This document shows positions 16,906 through 25,466 of a stretch of DNA of 64,000 nucleotides, one piece after another. The stretch's first letter is position 1. Every line of letters starts with the position of its first letter. Source of the DNA: Seohaeicola_A nanhaiensis (lineage in GTDB: Bacteria; Pseudomonadota; Alphaproteobacteria; Rhodobacterales; Rhodobacteraceae); contig NZ_JBHSGI010000033.1 of the NCBI RefSeq assembly GCF_042654245.1, positions 1-64,000 on the forward strand. The letters run 5' to 3'. The notes beneath the pieces were generated by a model. It did no database searches, was not told the DNA's origin, and saw only the letters and a program-made list of their open reading frames with translations. The position numbers and the translations under genes are program-made.

Positions 16906-17286
16906 TCATTGCTGATGGCTGGCGACCTCCCATTCGATCCCGTCGGAATCGTCGAAATAGAACCGCCGTCCGGGGGCGTAGGAGGCGTGGTTTCCGGGGG
17001 TGAATCCGGCGGCGCGCACGCGGTCTTCCACGGCGTCGATGTCGTCGGTGAAGACGGCGACGTGATTCAGCCCGCCCACGGTGCGGTAGCTGTCTTCGCG
17101 CGAGGGTTTCGCGCCGGCGTGGCTGAAGAGGGCGAGATAGCCCTGGTCGGTGCCGACGTGGACGGTGAAACCGGTCTGCATCGCCGGACCCTGCCAGCGG
17201 ATGCGCCAGCCGAAGACCTCGCACAGCCAGGCGGCGGTGGCCTTGCTGTCGGAGACGGTGATGTTGGCGTGTTCGAGTTGGGCCAT
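16906..17286 (-). CDS. VOC (glyoxalase/bleomycin-resistance) family protein
   Basis: A 126-residue vicinal-oxygen-chelate protein with two beta-alpha-beta-beta-beta modules: LEHANITVSDSKATAAWLCE at the start and GGLNHVAVFTDDIDAVEDRV in the second half, ending in YFDDSDGIEWEVA. The His and Glu positions typical of metal binding are present. The ATG at 17286 has AAGGAAAA upstream and matches the family start; a longer frame upstream is rejected. It is divergent from soxR across a SoxR-box-like promoter, so a role in dealing with redox-active or electrophilic compounds is inferred. Confidence 0.87.
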   Translation of the reverse strand: MAQLEHANITVSDSKATAAWLCEVFGWRIRWQGPAMQTGFTVHVGTDQGYLALFSHAGAKPSREDSYRTVGGLNHVAVFTDDIDAVEDRVRAAGFTPGNHASYAPGRRFYFDDSDGIEWEVASHQQ

Positions 17287-17320
17287 GGGTTTTCCTTTTG
17301 GGCGTGTTTTCGATGGAGTC

Positions 17321-17351
17321 ACTTTCCGATCTCAAGTAAGGTTTAGGTCAA
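17321..17351 (-). promoter_or_regulatory. SoxR-box promoter driving the VOC gene
   Basis: On the minus strand, TTGACC (17346-17351), a 19-bp spacer and GAAAGT (17321-17326) form a promoter with the overlong spacer typical of MerR-family activation. Inside it, 17330-17347 on the plus strand reads TCTCAAGTAAGGTTTAGG, matching 13 of 18 positions of the E. coli SoxR box CCTCAAGTTAACTTGAGG. The box overlaps the -35 in the same way as at E. coli soxS. Confidence 0.65.
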
Positions 17352-17373
17352 GAATAAAGAGTGGTTTGAAAAC

Positions 17374-17871
17374 ATGGCATTGGCAAAGAACATCAAGGGG
17401 CTGCCGATTGGCTGGGTGGCCGAGCGGACGGGGCTGAGCGTGTCGGCGATCCGGTTCTACGAGACCGAGGGGCTGGTGCGGCCCGGGCGCGACCGGGGCG
17501 GACGGCGGGTGTTCGAGCGGGGCGACGTGCGGCGGCTGTCCTTCGTGATGATCGCGCAGCGGCTGGGGTTTGGCCTGGCCGAGATCCGGGCGGCGCTGGA
17601 CGCGCTGCCGCAGGGGCGCACGCCGACGCGGGACGACTGGACGCGGCTGGCCGAGGGGTTCCGCGACCGGATCGACCGGCGGATGGCCGGGCTGGCCGCG
17701 CTGCGGGAAAAACTTGACGGATGCATAGGCTGCGGTTGCCTTTCGCTGGACCGATGCGCCATCTATAACCCGGACGACGGTGCGGCGGATCTTGGTGAGG
17801 GTCCGCGCTTTCTGCTGGGCGACAGCCTGGAGGCACCGCAGGACGAACCGAGGGGAGATCGGGCGGGATGA
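17374..17871 (+). CDS. soxR: redox-sensitive transcriptional activator SoxR
   Basis: A MerR-family regulator of 165 residues. The N-terminal winged helix reads PIGWVAERTGLSVSAIRFYE, followed by the dimerisation helix and the [2Fe-2S] site CIGCGCLSLDRC (C-x2-C-x-C-x5-C) near residues 115-126, which is diagnostic of SoxR. Oxidation of the cluster by redox-cycling compounds or superoxide switches it to an activator. It is divergent from a VOC protein gene with a SoxR-box-like site between, and overlaps the next gene by 4 bp. Confidence 0.95.
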   Translation: MALAKNIKGLPIGWVAERTGLSVSAIRFYETEGLVRPGRDRGGRRVFERGDVRRLSFVMIAQRLGFGLAEIRAALDALPQGRTPTRDDWTRLAEGFRDRIDRRMAGLAALREKLDGCIGCGCLSLDRCAIYNPDDGAADLGEGPRFLLGDSLEAPQDEPRGDRAG

Positions 17872-18713
17872 CGGATATGCAGCAGGCGAAATTCGAGCGC
17901 TTCCGGGCGATGCACTGGGACAAGGGCGCTTTCGTCATGCCCAATCCCTGGGACGCGGGCACGGCGCGGATCCTGACCCAGATGGGGTTTCAGGCGCTGG
18001 CCACCACAAGCGCGGGTTACGCCTTTTCGGTGGGCAAGCGCGATTCCCATGCCGGGCTGACGCGGGCCGAGATTCTGGAGAACGCGCGCCAGATCGTCGA
18101 GGCGACCCATCTGCCGGTGTCGGCCGATCTGGAGGACGGGTTCGGCTTTGCCCCCGAGCTCTGCGCCGAGACGGTCGAGCTGGCGGTGGGCGTCGGGCTG
18201 GTCGGCGGGTCGATCGAGGATGCCACGGGCCACCCCCATGCGCCGATCTATGAGACCATGCTGGCCGCCGAGCGGGTGGCCGCCGCCGCGGATGCGACGC
18301 GGGGCAAGCCGTTCCTCTTGACCGCGCGGGCCGAGAACTTTCTCTGGGGGCGGCACGACCTGAAGGACACGATCGAGCGGTTGCAGGCCTATTCCGAGGC
18401 GGGGGCGCATGTGCTTTACGCGCCGGGGCTGTCGGACATCAACGATATCCGCACGCTGTGCCGCGAAGTGGACAAGCCGGTGAACGTGGTCATGGGGCTG
18501 GTCGGCCCTACCTTCACGGTGAGCGAGCTGGCCGAGGCGGGGGTCAAGCGGATCAGCGTCGGCGGATCCTTTGCCCGGGCGGCGCTGGGCGCGCTGATGC
18601 GCGCGGCGGACGAGGTTCTGGAACACGGAACGTTCCGCTATGCCAAGGATGCCGCGCGCGCGAGCACGCTGACCGAGATGATGTCGGATGCGAAAGCGAC
18701 CGACCGCACGTAA
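17868..18713 (+). CDS. isocitrate lyase/PEP mutase superfamily enzyme
   Basis: A 281-residue TIM-barrel enzyme. VMPNPWDAGTARIL at the start, TTSAGYAFSVGKRD near residue 46, VSADLEDGFG near residue 84 (metal-binding Asp-Glu-Asp) and GGSIEDATG near residue 112 place it in the family of PEP mutase, 2-methylisocitrate lyase and oxaloacetate decarboxylase. The KKCGH-type lyase signature is absent, so it is not a true isocitrate lyase. It overlaps soxR by 4 bp, so it may be co-expressed with it. The reaction is unknown. Confidence 0.85.
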   Translation: MTDMQQAKFERFRAMHWDKGAFVMPNPWDAGTARILTQMGFQALATTSAGYAFSVGKRDSHAGLTRAEILENARQIVEATHLPVSADLEDGFGFAPELCAETVELAVGVGLVGGSIEDATGHPHAPIYETMLAAERVAAAADATRGKPFLLTARAENFLWGRHDLKDTIERLQAYSEAGAHVLYAPGLSDINDIRTLCREVDKPVNVVMGLVGPTFTVSELAEAGVKRISVGGSFARAALGALMRAADEVLEHGTFRYAKDAARASTLTEMMSDAKATDRT

Positions 18714-18799
18714 CGCCCGGTTGCGATTGACCGCGGCCTTCGGCAGAAGGTATTAGCCGCGAAACAAAATTGCGCCTCCAGCCACCAGAGGAGCCCGAA

Positions 18800-20449
18800 A
18801 TGGCCGAAGTCGAACGCGAAGCAATGGAATACGACGTTGTGATCGTCGGGGCGGGGCCGGCGGGCCTGTCAGCGGCGATCCGGCTGAAACAACTGGACGC
18901 CGACCTGAACGTGGTGGTGCTGGAGAAGGGCTCGGAAGTCGGGGCGCATATCCTGTCGGGTGCGGTGCTGGACCCCTGCGGTCTGGACGCGCTGATCCCT
19001 GACTGGAAAGAGAAGGGCGCGCCGCTGAACGTGCCGGTGCGCGAGGACAACTTCTATATGCTGGGCGAGGCGGGCAAGATCCGCATCCCAAACTGGCCGA
19101 TGCCGCCGCTGATGAACAACCACGGCAACTATATCGTGTCGATGGGCAACGTCTGCCGCTGGATGGCGGAACAGGCCGAGGCGCTTGGCGTCGAGATCTT
19201 TCCGGGCATGGCCTGCTCGGAGATGGTTTACGGCGAGAATGGCGAGGTCAAGGGCGTGGTGGCCGGCGAGTTCGGCAAGGAAGCCGATGGCAGCATGGGC
19301 CCGAACTATGAGCCCGGGATGGAGCTGCACGGCAAGTATGTCTTCATCGCCGAGGGCGTGCGCGGGTCGCTGGCCAAGCAGCTGATCGCGAAATACGACC
19401 TGTCCAGGGGCCACTGCCCGCAGAAGTTCGGCCTGGGCATGAAGGAGATCTGGGAGATCGACCCGGCCAAGCACCGCGAGGGCACGGTGACCCATACGAT
19501 GGGCTGGCCGCTGGGCGGCAATGCCGGCGGCGGGTCGTTCATCTATCACCTTGAGAACAATCAGGTCTACGTCGGTTTCGTGGTCCACCTGAACTACAAG
19601 AACCCCTACCTGTTCCCCTACATGGAATTCCAGCGCTTCAAGCACCACCCGATGGTGGCCGAGCTGCTGAAGGGCGGCAAGCGCGTGGCCTATGGCGCGC
19701 GGGCGATCAGCGAGGGCGGCTGGCAGTCGATGCCGAAGATGGTTGCGCCGGGCGTGGCGCTGCTGGGCTGTTCGGTCGGCATGGTCAACGTGCCGCGCAT
19801 CAAGGGCAACCACAATGCGATGCTGTCGGGCAAGGCGGCGGCCGAGGCGGCCTATGCGGCGATCCAGGCGGGGCGGGCCAGCGACGAGCTGACCGACTAC
19901 GAGACCGAGGTGCGCGGCGGCGCGATCGGGCAGGACCTGAAGAAGGTCCGCAACGTAAAGCCGTTCTGGTCGAAGTTCGGGCTGCTGGCGAGCCTGGGCC
20001 TGGGCGGGTTCGACATGTGGACCAATACCTTTGGCTTTTCGCTGTTCGGCACCCAGAAGCACGGCAAGACCGACGCGGCCGCGACCGAGGAGGCGAGCCA
20101 GCACACGCCGATCGACTATCCCAAGCCCGATGGCAAGCTGAGCTTTGACCGGCTGACCAATGTCAGCTTCTCGATGACCAACCACGAGGAAAGCCAGCCG
20201 CCGCATCTGACGCTGAAGGATCCGGAGGTGCCGGTGAAGGTGGATCTGGCGAAATACGCCGGGCCGTCGCAGCGCTATTGCCCGGCCGGGGTCTATGAGT
20301 TCGTGGAGGATGACGCGGGCAATCCGAAGTTCGTCATCAACTTCCAGAACTGCGTGCACTGCAAGACCTGCGACATCAAGGATCCGCCGCAGAACATCGT
20401 CTGGACCACGCCGCAGGGCGGCGACGGGCCGAACTATCCGAACATGTGA
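18800..20449 (+). CDS. electron transfer flavoprotein-ubiquinone oxidoreductase
   Basis: This inner-membrane-associated enzyme takes electrons from reduced ETF and passes them to ubiquinone. The 549-residue protein has the FAD-binding VVIVGAGPAGLSAAIRLKQ near residue 12 and the C-terminal 4Fe-4S ligands CPAGVYEF and NCVHCKTCDIKDP. The ATG at 18800 follows AGAGGAG (18787-18793). A long hairpin ends the transcript at 20457-20485. It links acyl-CoA dehydrogenases such as the one at 3.9 kb to respiration. Confidence 0.96.
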   Translation: MAEVEREAMEYDVVIVGAGPAGLSAAIRLKQLDADLNVVVLEKGSEVGAHILSGAVLDPCGLDALIPDWKEKGAPLNVPVREDNFYMLGEAGKIRIPNWPMPPLMNNHGNYIVSMGNVCRWMAEQAEALGVEIFPGMACSEMVYGENGEVKGVVAGEFGKEADGSMGPNYEPGMELHGKYVFIAEGVRGSLAKQLIAKYDLSRGHCPQKFGLGMKEIWEIDPAKHREGTVTHTMGWPLGGNAGGGSFIYHLENNQVYVGFVVHLNYKNPYLFPYMEFQRFKHHPMVAELLKGGKRVAYGARAISEGGWQSMPKMVAPGVALLGCSVGMVNVPRIKGNHNAMLSGKAAAEAAYAAIQAGRASDELTDYETEVRGGAIGQDLKKVRNVKPFWSKFGLLASLGLGGFDMWTNTFGFSLFGTQKHGKTDAAATEEASQHTPIDYPKPDGKLSFDRLTNVSFSMTNHEESQPPHLTLKDPEVPVKVDLAKYAGPSQRYCPAGVYEFVEDDAGNPKFVINFQNCVHCKTCDIKDPPQNIVWTTPQGGDGPNYPNM

Positions 20450-20456
20450 GACTGGC

Positions 20457-20485
20457 GCCGCCGCAGGGTTTGCCCTGACGGCGGC
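20457..20485 (+). terminator. hairpin terminator after ETF-QO
   Basis: GCCGCCG (20457-20463), CAGGG, a TTTG loop, CCCTG and CGGCGGC (20479-20485) form a nearly perfect stem of 12 pairs with one bulge. It starts 8 bp after the stop codon. The following bases are A/T-rich but hold no long T run. Confidence 0.6.
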
Positions 20486-20617
20486 AACAATTCCCTGTTC
20501 ACGCGGATTTTAGGCAAAAACCACACGCCTTGTCGGCGGCTTTCGGCGCCCGGCATTGCCTGTCCGGTTGCAAGGGCTTAGCTTGAAAGCGACCTGTCCA
20601 TCATCCGAGGTAGTCGC

Positions 20618-22336
20618 GTGATCAAGGCAATATCCAAGGCGGCAGCGCTGGCCGCCGTGTTTTCGACGGTACTCCCCCTTTCGCTGCAGGCCGAATCCGC
20701 TTCGGGCGCCTATCTCGCCGGGCGGCAGGCGCTGTTCACCAGCGATTTCGACGCGGCGGCGACCTATTATTCGCGCGCGCTGGCGCGCGACCGGGACAAT
20801 CCGCAGCTGATGGACAATGTGGTGCTGGCGCAGCTGGCGCTGGGCCAGATCGACCGGGCGCTGCCGGTGGCCGAGCTGATGGAGGCGCGGGGGCAGCGCA
20901 GCCAGGTGGCGCATATGGTCATGGTGTCGAGCCTGATCGCCAAGGGCGATTACGACGGCCTGCTGGCGCGCGACCCCGAGACGCTGGGCATCGGCCCGCT
21001 GGTGGACGGGCTGCTGAAGGCCTGGGCGCTGATGGGCAAGGGCGACACCGAGGCGGCGAAGGCGGCCTTCGACGATGTGGCCAAGCAGAACGGGCTGCGC
21101 AATTTCGCCATGTATCACAAGGCGCTGGCACTGGCGAACGCGGGCGATTTCGAAGGGGCCGAGGCGATCTTTGCCGCAGGCAACGGCGCGCTGTCGCGGA
21201 TGAGCCGCCGGGCGGCCATCGCGCGCGCCGAGATCCTGTCGCAGCTGGGCAAGAACGAGACGGCCCTGGACGTGCTGGCCGAGGCGTTCAACGCCGGGTT
21301 CGATCCGGGCCTGACCAATATCGCCGACCGGCTGGCCGCGGGCGAGACGCTGCCCTTTGACATCGTGACCTCGGTGCAGGACGGGATGTCGGAGGTGTTC
21401 TTCTCGATCGGGCAGGCGCTGATGGGCGAGAGCTCGGACGACTATGCGCTGGTTTATGCGCGGATCGCCGGCTATCTGCGGCCCGGCCATATCGACGCGC
21501 TGCTGGTGAGCGCGGAACTGCTGGACAACATCAAGCAATACGATCTTGCCGTGGCGACCTATCGCCAGGTGCCGGCGGACAGCCCAGAGCACAGCGCCGC
21601 CGAACTGGGCCGCGCCGAGGCGCTGCGCCGCGCGGCCAAGCCCGATGCGGCCATCGAGGTGCTGGAGCGGCTGAGCCTGGATGTCCCGTCGCAGCCGATG
21701 GTCTTTTCGGCGCTGGGCGATCTGTATCGCCAGCAGGAGAAATACGAGGCTGCGGTGCGCGCCTATGACAAGGCGATCGAGTTCACCGAAGAGGGCGCGG
21801 CGGGCGAATGGTTCCTGCTTTATGCCCGCGGGATCAGCCAGGAGCGGCTGAAGGACTGGGACAAGGCCGAGGCCGACCTGCGCCATGCGCTGGAGCTGAA
21901 CCCCGAGCAGCCGCAGGTGCTGAACTATCTCGGCTATTCGATGGTCGAGCGGCGCGAGAACCTGGAAGAGGCGCTGGGCATGATCGAGCGGGCCGTCGCG
22001 GCACGGCCGGACAGCGGCTATATCCTCGATTCGCTGGGCTGGGTGCAATATCGTCTGGGCCGCTATGACGAGGCGGTCGGGAACATGGAGAAGGCGGTCG
22101 AGCTGATGCCGGTCGACGCCGTGGTGAACGACCATCTGGGCGATGTGTTCTGGGCGGTCGGACGCTATCGCGAGGCGCGGTTCCAGTGGCGACGCGCGCT
22201 GTCCTTCGTGGACCTGAGCGATCCGGGCAACGAGGCCGACCCGGACCGGATCCGGCGCAAGCTGGAGGTCGGGCTGGACAAGGTGCTGGCCGAGGAAGGC
22301 GCACCGCCGCTCAAGGTTGCGAATGGCAGCAAATGA
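20618..22336 (+). CDS. secreted/periplasmic tetratricopeptide repeat protein
   Basis: A 572-residue protein starting with GTG. Residues 1-25 (IKAISKAAALAAVFSTVLPL then SLQAES) form a signal peptide. The rest is a chain of TPR-type helix pairs; clear repeats are YLAGRQALFTSDFDAAATYY near residue 29, AVRAYDKAIEF, AEADLRHALELNPEQPQVLN and AVGNMEKAVELMP. It should act as a protein-binding scaffold in the periplasm, but its partner is unknown. Its last 14 bases overlap the start of ispE, so the two are co-transcribed. Confidence 0.87.
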   Translation: MIKAISKAAALAAVFSTVLPLSLQAESASGAYLAGRQALFTSDFDAAATYYSRALARDRDNPQLMDNVVLAQLALGQIDRALPVAELMEARGQRSQVAHMVMVSSLIAKGDYDGLLARDPETLGIGPLVDGLLKAWALMGKGDTEAAKAAFDDVAKQNGLRNFAMYHKALALANAGDFEGAEAIFAAGNGALSRMSRRAAIARAEILSQLGKNETALDVLAEAFNAGFDPGLTNIADRLAAGETLPFDIVTSVQDGMSEVFFSIGQALMGESSDDYALVYARIAGYLRPGHIDALLVSAELLDNIKQYDLAVATYRQVPADSPEHSAAELGRAEALRRAAKPDAAIEVLERLSLDVPSQPMVFSALGDLYRQQEKYEAAVRAYDKAIEFTEEGAAGEWFLLYARGISQERLKDWDKAEADLRHALELNPEQPQVLNYLGYSMVERRENLEEALGMIERAVAARPDSGYILDSLGWVQYRLGRYDEAVGNMEKAVELMPVDAVVNDHLGDVFWAVGRYREARFQWRRALSFVDLSDPGNEADPDRIRRKLEVGLDKVLAEEGAPPLKVANGSK

Positions 22337-23159
22337 GGTCTTCGCCCCGGCGAAGATCAATCTGACACTGCATGTCACCGGCCAGCGGGGCGATGGCTAT
22401 CACCTGCTGGATTCGCTTGTGGTCTTTGCCGGGATCGGCGACACGGTGGCGGTTGCGCCCGCCGGGGCGCTGTCGCTGACGGTCGAGGGGCCGGAGGCGG
22501 CGGCGCTGTCGGGCGAGGGCGACAATCTGGTCTTGCGGGCGGCGCGGCTGATGGGTGCGGAGCGCGGTGCGGCGATCCGGCTGGTCAAGCGGTTGCCGGT
22601 GGCCTCGGGCATTGGCGGCGGCTCGGCCGATGCGGCGGCGGCGCTGCGGGCGCTGGCGCGGCTGTGGGGCGTCGCTCTGCCGGACGAGCGGCAGGTGCTG
22701 GGCCTGGGTGCGGATGTGCCGGCCTGTCTGGCCGGGCATCCGGCGCGGATGCGGGGGATCGGCGATGACCTCGCGCCGGTGCCGGGCCTACCTGAAATGG
22801 ATATCGTGCTGGTCAATCCGGGCGTCGCGGTGCCGACGCCCGAGGTGTTCCGGCGGCTGGAGCGGCGGGACAACCCGCCGATGCCGGCCGAGTTGCCACG
22901 CTGGCGCGATGCGGGCGACTTCGCCGGCTGGCTGGCAGAGCAGCGCAACGACCTGCTGGCGCCGGCGCTGGCGGTGGCGCCGGTGATCGGCGAGGTGCTG
23001 ACGGCGCTGCGCGGCACCGACTGCCTGTTCGCCGGCATGTCGGGATCGGGGGCGACCTGTTTCGCGCTCTATCCGCCGGGGAGTGCGGAGTCCGCGCGGG
23101 CGCGGATCGACGGGGCGCATCCCGGATGGTGGAGCGCGGCGGGACCGGTGCTGCGCTAG
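22323..23159 (+). CDS. ispE: 4-diphosphocytidyl-2-C-methyl-D-erythritol kinase IspE
   Basis: IspE phosphorylates CDP-methylerythritol in the MEP route to isoprenoids. The 278-residue GHMP kinase has FAPAKINLTLHVTGQRGDGY at its start, the ATP loop LPVASGIGGGSADAAAALRAL near residue 93 and MSGSGATCFAL near the C-terminus. The ATG at 22323 is preferred over a TTG two codons earlier. It overlaps the TPR gene by 14 bp and converges with the polyprenyl synthase gene, overlapping by 4 bp. Confidence 0.95.
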   Translation: MAANEVFAPAKINLTLHVTGQRGDGYHLLDSLVVFAGIGDTVAVAPAGALSLTVEGPEAAALSGEGDNLVLRAARLMGAERGAAIRLVKRLPVASGIGGGSADAAAALRALARLWGVALPDERQVLGLGADVPACLAGHPARMRGIGDDLAPVPGLPEMDIVLVNPGVAVPTPEVFRRLERRDNPPMPAELPRWRDAGDFAGWLAEQRNDLLAPALAVAPVIGEVLTALRGTDCLFAGMSGSGATCFALYPPGSAESARARIDGAHPGWWSAAGPVLR

Positions 23160-24154
23160 TTCAGCCGGTCGACCACATAGGCGGCGAGATCGGAGAGCAT
23201 GTCGCGCACCGGGGCCTCGGGCAGTGCGGCCAGGGCGGCGCGGGCGGTGTCGGCCCAGGCGAAGGCGTCGGCGCGGGTGGCCTCCAGCGCGCCGTGGCGG
23301 CGCAGCAGGCCCTGCGCGGTGTCGAGGTCGCCCGGTTCCTGCTTGCCGGTGCCGATGACGCGCTGCCAGAAGGCGCGTTCGCCCTCGTCGGCGGCGGCGA
23401 TGGCCTTGATCACCGGCAGGGTCAGCTTGCCTTCGCGGAAATCGTCACCGACGTTCTTGCCGGTGGCGGTGCTGTCGCCCTGATAGTCGAGCAGGTCGTC
23501 GGCGATCTGGAAGGCGATGCCGAGCGCGTCGCCATAGGCGTGGAGCGCGCGCACCTGGTCCTCGGGCGCGCTGGCGATGACGCCGCCCACCTCGGTTGCG
23601 GCCGAGAAGAGCGCCGCCGTCTTGCCGCGCACGATCTGGAGGTAGGTCGACTCGGTCGTGGCCAGGTTGCGGGCGGCGGTGAGTTGCAGCACCTCGCCCT
23701 CGGCGATGGTGGCGGCGGCATTGGCGAGGATGTCGAGCACCCGCAGCGAGCCGGTTTCGACCATCAGCTGGAACGAGCGGGCGAAGAGGTAGTCGCCGAC
23801 CAGGACGCTGGACTGGTTGTCCCAGAGCAGGTTCGCCGTGGGCCGGCCCCGGCGCTGCTGGCTTTCATCGACGACGTCGTCGTGCAGCAGGGTGGCGGTG
23901 TGGATGAATTCGACCGTGGCGGCGAGCTTGACGTGATCGTCGCCGCTGTAGCCGCAGAGCCGGGCGGCGGCGAGCGTCAGCATCGGGCGCAGGCGTTTGC
24001 CGCCGGCCTCGACCAGATGGGCCGTCACCTCGGGGATGCGCGGGGCATGTTCCGAGGCCATCCGCGCGCGGATGAGTGCGTTGACTGCGGCCAGATCCTC
24101 GGCCAGCAGGGCGGCGAGCCTGTCATGCGGTTTCTGAGCTATCACGACGTCCAT
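23156..24154 (-). CDS. ispB: trans-polyprenyl diphosphate synthase (ubiquinone side chain)
   Basis: A 332-residue all-helical prenyltransferase. The first Asp-rich motif LLHDDVVDES with the following RRGRPTAN, and the second, IADDLLDYQG, bind the Mg-diphosphate substrates. Length and motifs fit octaprenyl/decaprenyl diphosphate synthases that make the ubiquinone tail; Rhodobacteraceae usually have Q-10, so decaprenyl is likely. It converges with ispE, an earlier step of the same isoprenoid supply. Confidence 0.92.
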   Translation of the reverse strand: MDVVIAQKPHDRLAALLAEDLAAVNALIRARMASEHAPRIPEVTAHLVEAGGKRLRPMLTLAAARLCGYSGDDHVKLAATVEFIHTATLLHDDVVDESQQRRGRPTANLLWDNQSSVLVGDYLFARSFQLMVETGSLRVLDILANAAATIAEGEVLQLTAARNLATTESTYLQIVRGKTAALFSAATEVGGVIASAPEDQVRALHAYGDALGIAFQIADDLLDYQGDSTATGKNVGDDFREGKLTLPVIKAIAAADEGERAFWQRVIGTGKQEPGDLDTAQGLLRRHGALEATRADAFAWADTARAALAALPEAPVRDMLSDLAAYVVDRLN

Positions 24155-24210
24155 CGAACTTCCGCTTCAAGGCTCGACAAGGCGCCGGACCTGACCTTAC
24201 ATCCCCAGTC

Positions 24211-24426
24211 ATGAAGGAACTCTTGCGCAGCACCGACCCGACGATCTTTGCCTTTGCCTCGGCCCTTCTTCGGGGCGAGGATATAGACTGCTTTGAGATG
24301 GACGTAAACATGAGCGTCCTCGAAGGAGGGTTGGGCATCTTGCCGCGCCGGCTGCTGGTGCGGAGCGAGGATTACGACCGCGCGGCGGTGGTGATGCGCG
24401 ACAACGGCATCGCGCTGTCGTCGTGA
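24211..24426 (+). CDS. DUF2007 domain protein
   Basis: A 71-residue protein with LRSTDPTIFAFASALLRGED, then CFEMDVNMSVLEGGLGILPR and LLVRSEDYDRAAVVMRD. This matches the DUF2007 (putative signal-transducing) family, which folds like a small ACT/PII-type domain and has no assigned role. It is divergent from the polyprenyl synthase gene and overlaps the following methyltransferase by 4 bp (24423-24426), so the two are coupled. Confidence 0.82.
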   Translation: MKELLRSTDPTIFAFASALLRGEDIDCFEMDVNMSVLEGGLGILPRRLLVRSEDYDRAAVVMRDNGIALSS

Positions 24427-25184
24427 GTTTCGCGGCAGACGAGCTGACCCGCGACGCCTTTCTGCGCGGGCGGATCTGGCTGTATCAGCCGAAGCTTGGG
24501 TATCGCGCCGGGATCGACCCGGTGCTGCTGGCCGCGGCGGCGCCGGTGCGGGACGGGCAGGAGGTGCTGGACCTTGGCTGTGGCGCGGGCGCCGCGGCGC
24601 TGTGCCTGCTGGCGCGGGTGCCGGGGGCGCGGGTGACCGGGCTGGAGATTCAGCCCGAGTATTGCGAGCTGGCCGAGCGGAATGCGCGTGAGAACGGGGT
24701 CGATTTTCACCCGGTTCTGGGCGATGCCGGCGATGGCGGGCGGGCCCTGGCGGGGCGGAACTTTGACCATGTGATCACCAACCCGCCCTATTACCGCGCC
24801 GGGGCGCATACGCTGGCGAGCGATGCGGGGCGGCAGAGGGCGCTGGGCGAACAGGTGCCGCTGGCGGACTGGATCGCAACGGCGGCGAAGCGGCTGAAAC
24901 CGCGCGGCTATCTGCACATGATCCAGCGGCCCGACCGGGTGCCCGACATGCTGGCGGGCTGCGCCGGGCGGCTGGGGTCGCTGGAGCTGTTGCCGCTGGC
25001 CCCGCGCGCGGGCCGGGCGCCCGAACTGGTGATCCTGCGGGCGCGCAAGGACGGGCGCGCGGCCTTTCGCCTGCACGCGCCGCTGGTGCTGCATCAGGAC
25101 GATATGCATCTGGGCAACGGCAAGAATTACAGCCCCGCGATCCTGGCGGTGCAGCGCGATGCGGCGGCGCTGCCCTGGCCGTAG
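24423..25184 (+). CDS. class I SAM methyltransferase, TrmN6-like
   Basis: A 253-residue protein starting with GTG. LDLGCGAGAAALCLL is the SAM-binding motif I, GLEIQPEY motif II, and NPPYYRAG the catalytic motif of N6-adenine or N5-glutamine methyltransferases. The N-terminal IWLYQPKLGYRAGIDPVLL segment is typical of tRNA1(Val) adenine-37 N6-methyltransferases (TrmN6/YfiC). Target specificity is inferred from family resemblance. Confidence 0.87.
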   Translation: MSFAADELTRDAFLRGRIWLYQPKLGYRAGIDPVLLAAAAPVRDGQEVLDLGCGAGAAALCLLARVPGARVTGLEIQPEYCELAERNARENGVDFHPVLGDAGDGGRALAGRNFDHVITNPPYYRAGAHTLASDAGRQRALGEQVPLADWIATAAKRLKPRGYLHMIQRPDRVPDMLAGCAGRLGSLELLPLAPRAGRAPELVILRARKDGRAAFRLHAPLVLHQDDMHLGNGKNYSPAILAVQRDAAALPWP

Positions 25185-25301
25185 GGTTAAGCGGGAGACC
25201 GCCAGTGTAACAGTTTGTTGACCATGATCTTTCCAGGGCGCGTGACAGACTCGGACGAATGTGCTCAACTACAATTGCAAGTTGTTCAAAGGAGGATCGT
25301 G

Positions 25302-25466
25302 ATGAGCCTTAGCGCACACCTGACCGAACTGAAGAAAAAGCACGAACATCTGAGCAATGAGGTAGAAAGCGCCCAGCGGCATCCGGGAATGGATCAGCTG
25401 GTGCTGGCATCCCTGAAGAAGCAGAAACTGAAGCTCAAGGAAGAGATTCAGCGTCTATCGCACTAG
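25302..25466 (+). CDS. YdcH family (DUF465) small protein
   Basis: A 54-residue protein, MSLSAHLTELKKKHEHLSNE then LVLASLKKQKLKLKEEIQRL, which is almost wholly a charged amphipathic helix pair. This matches the YdcH/DUF465 family of unknown function, common in proteobacteria. A very strong Shine-Dalgarno AAAGGAGGA (25288-25296) stands 5 nt before the ATG, which suggests high translation. Its stop overlaps the stop of the convergent exporter gene by 4 bp. Confidence 0.9.
   Translation: MSLSAHLTELKKKHEHLSNEVESAQRHPGMDQLVLASLKKQKLKLKEEIQRLSH

Noticed and set aside
24771..24778. Single GTGATCAC in the methyltransferase gene
   Set aside because: It encodes the conserved Val-Ile-Thr before NPPY and has no partner 21 bp away, so it is not counted as an operator.
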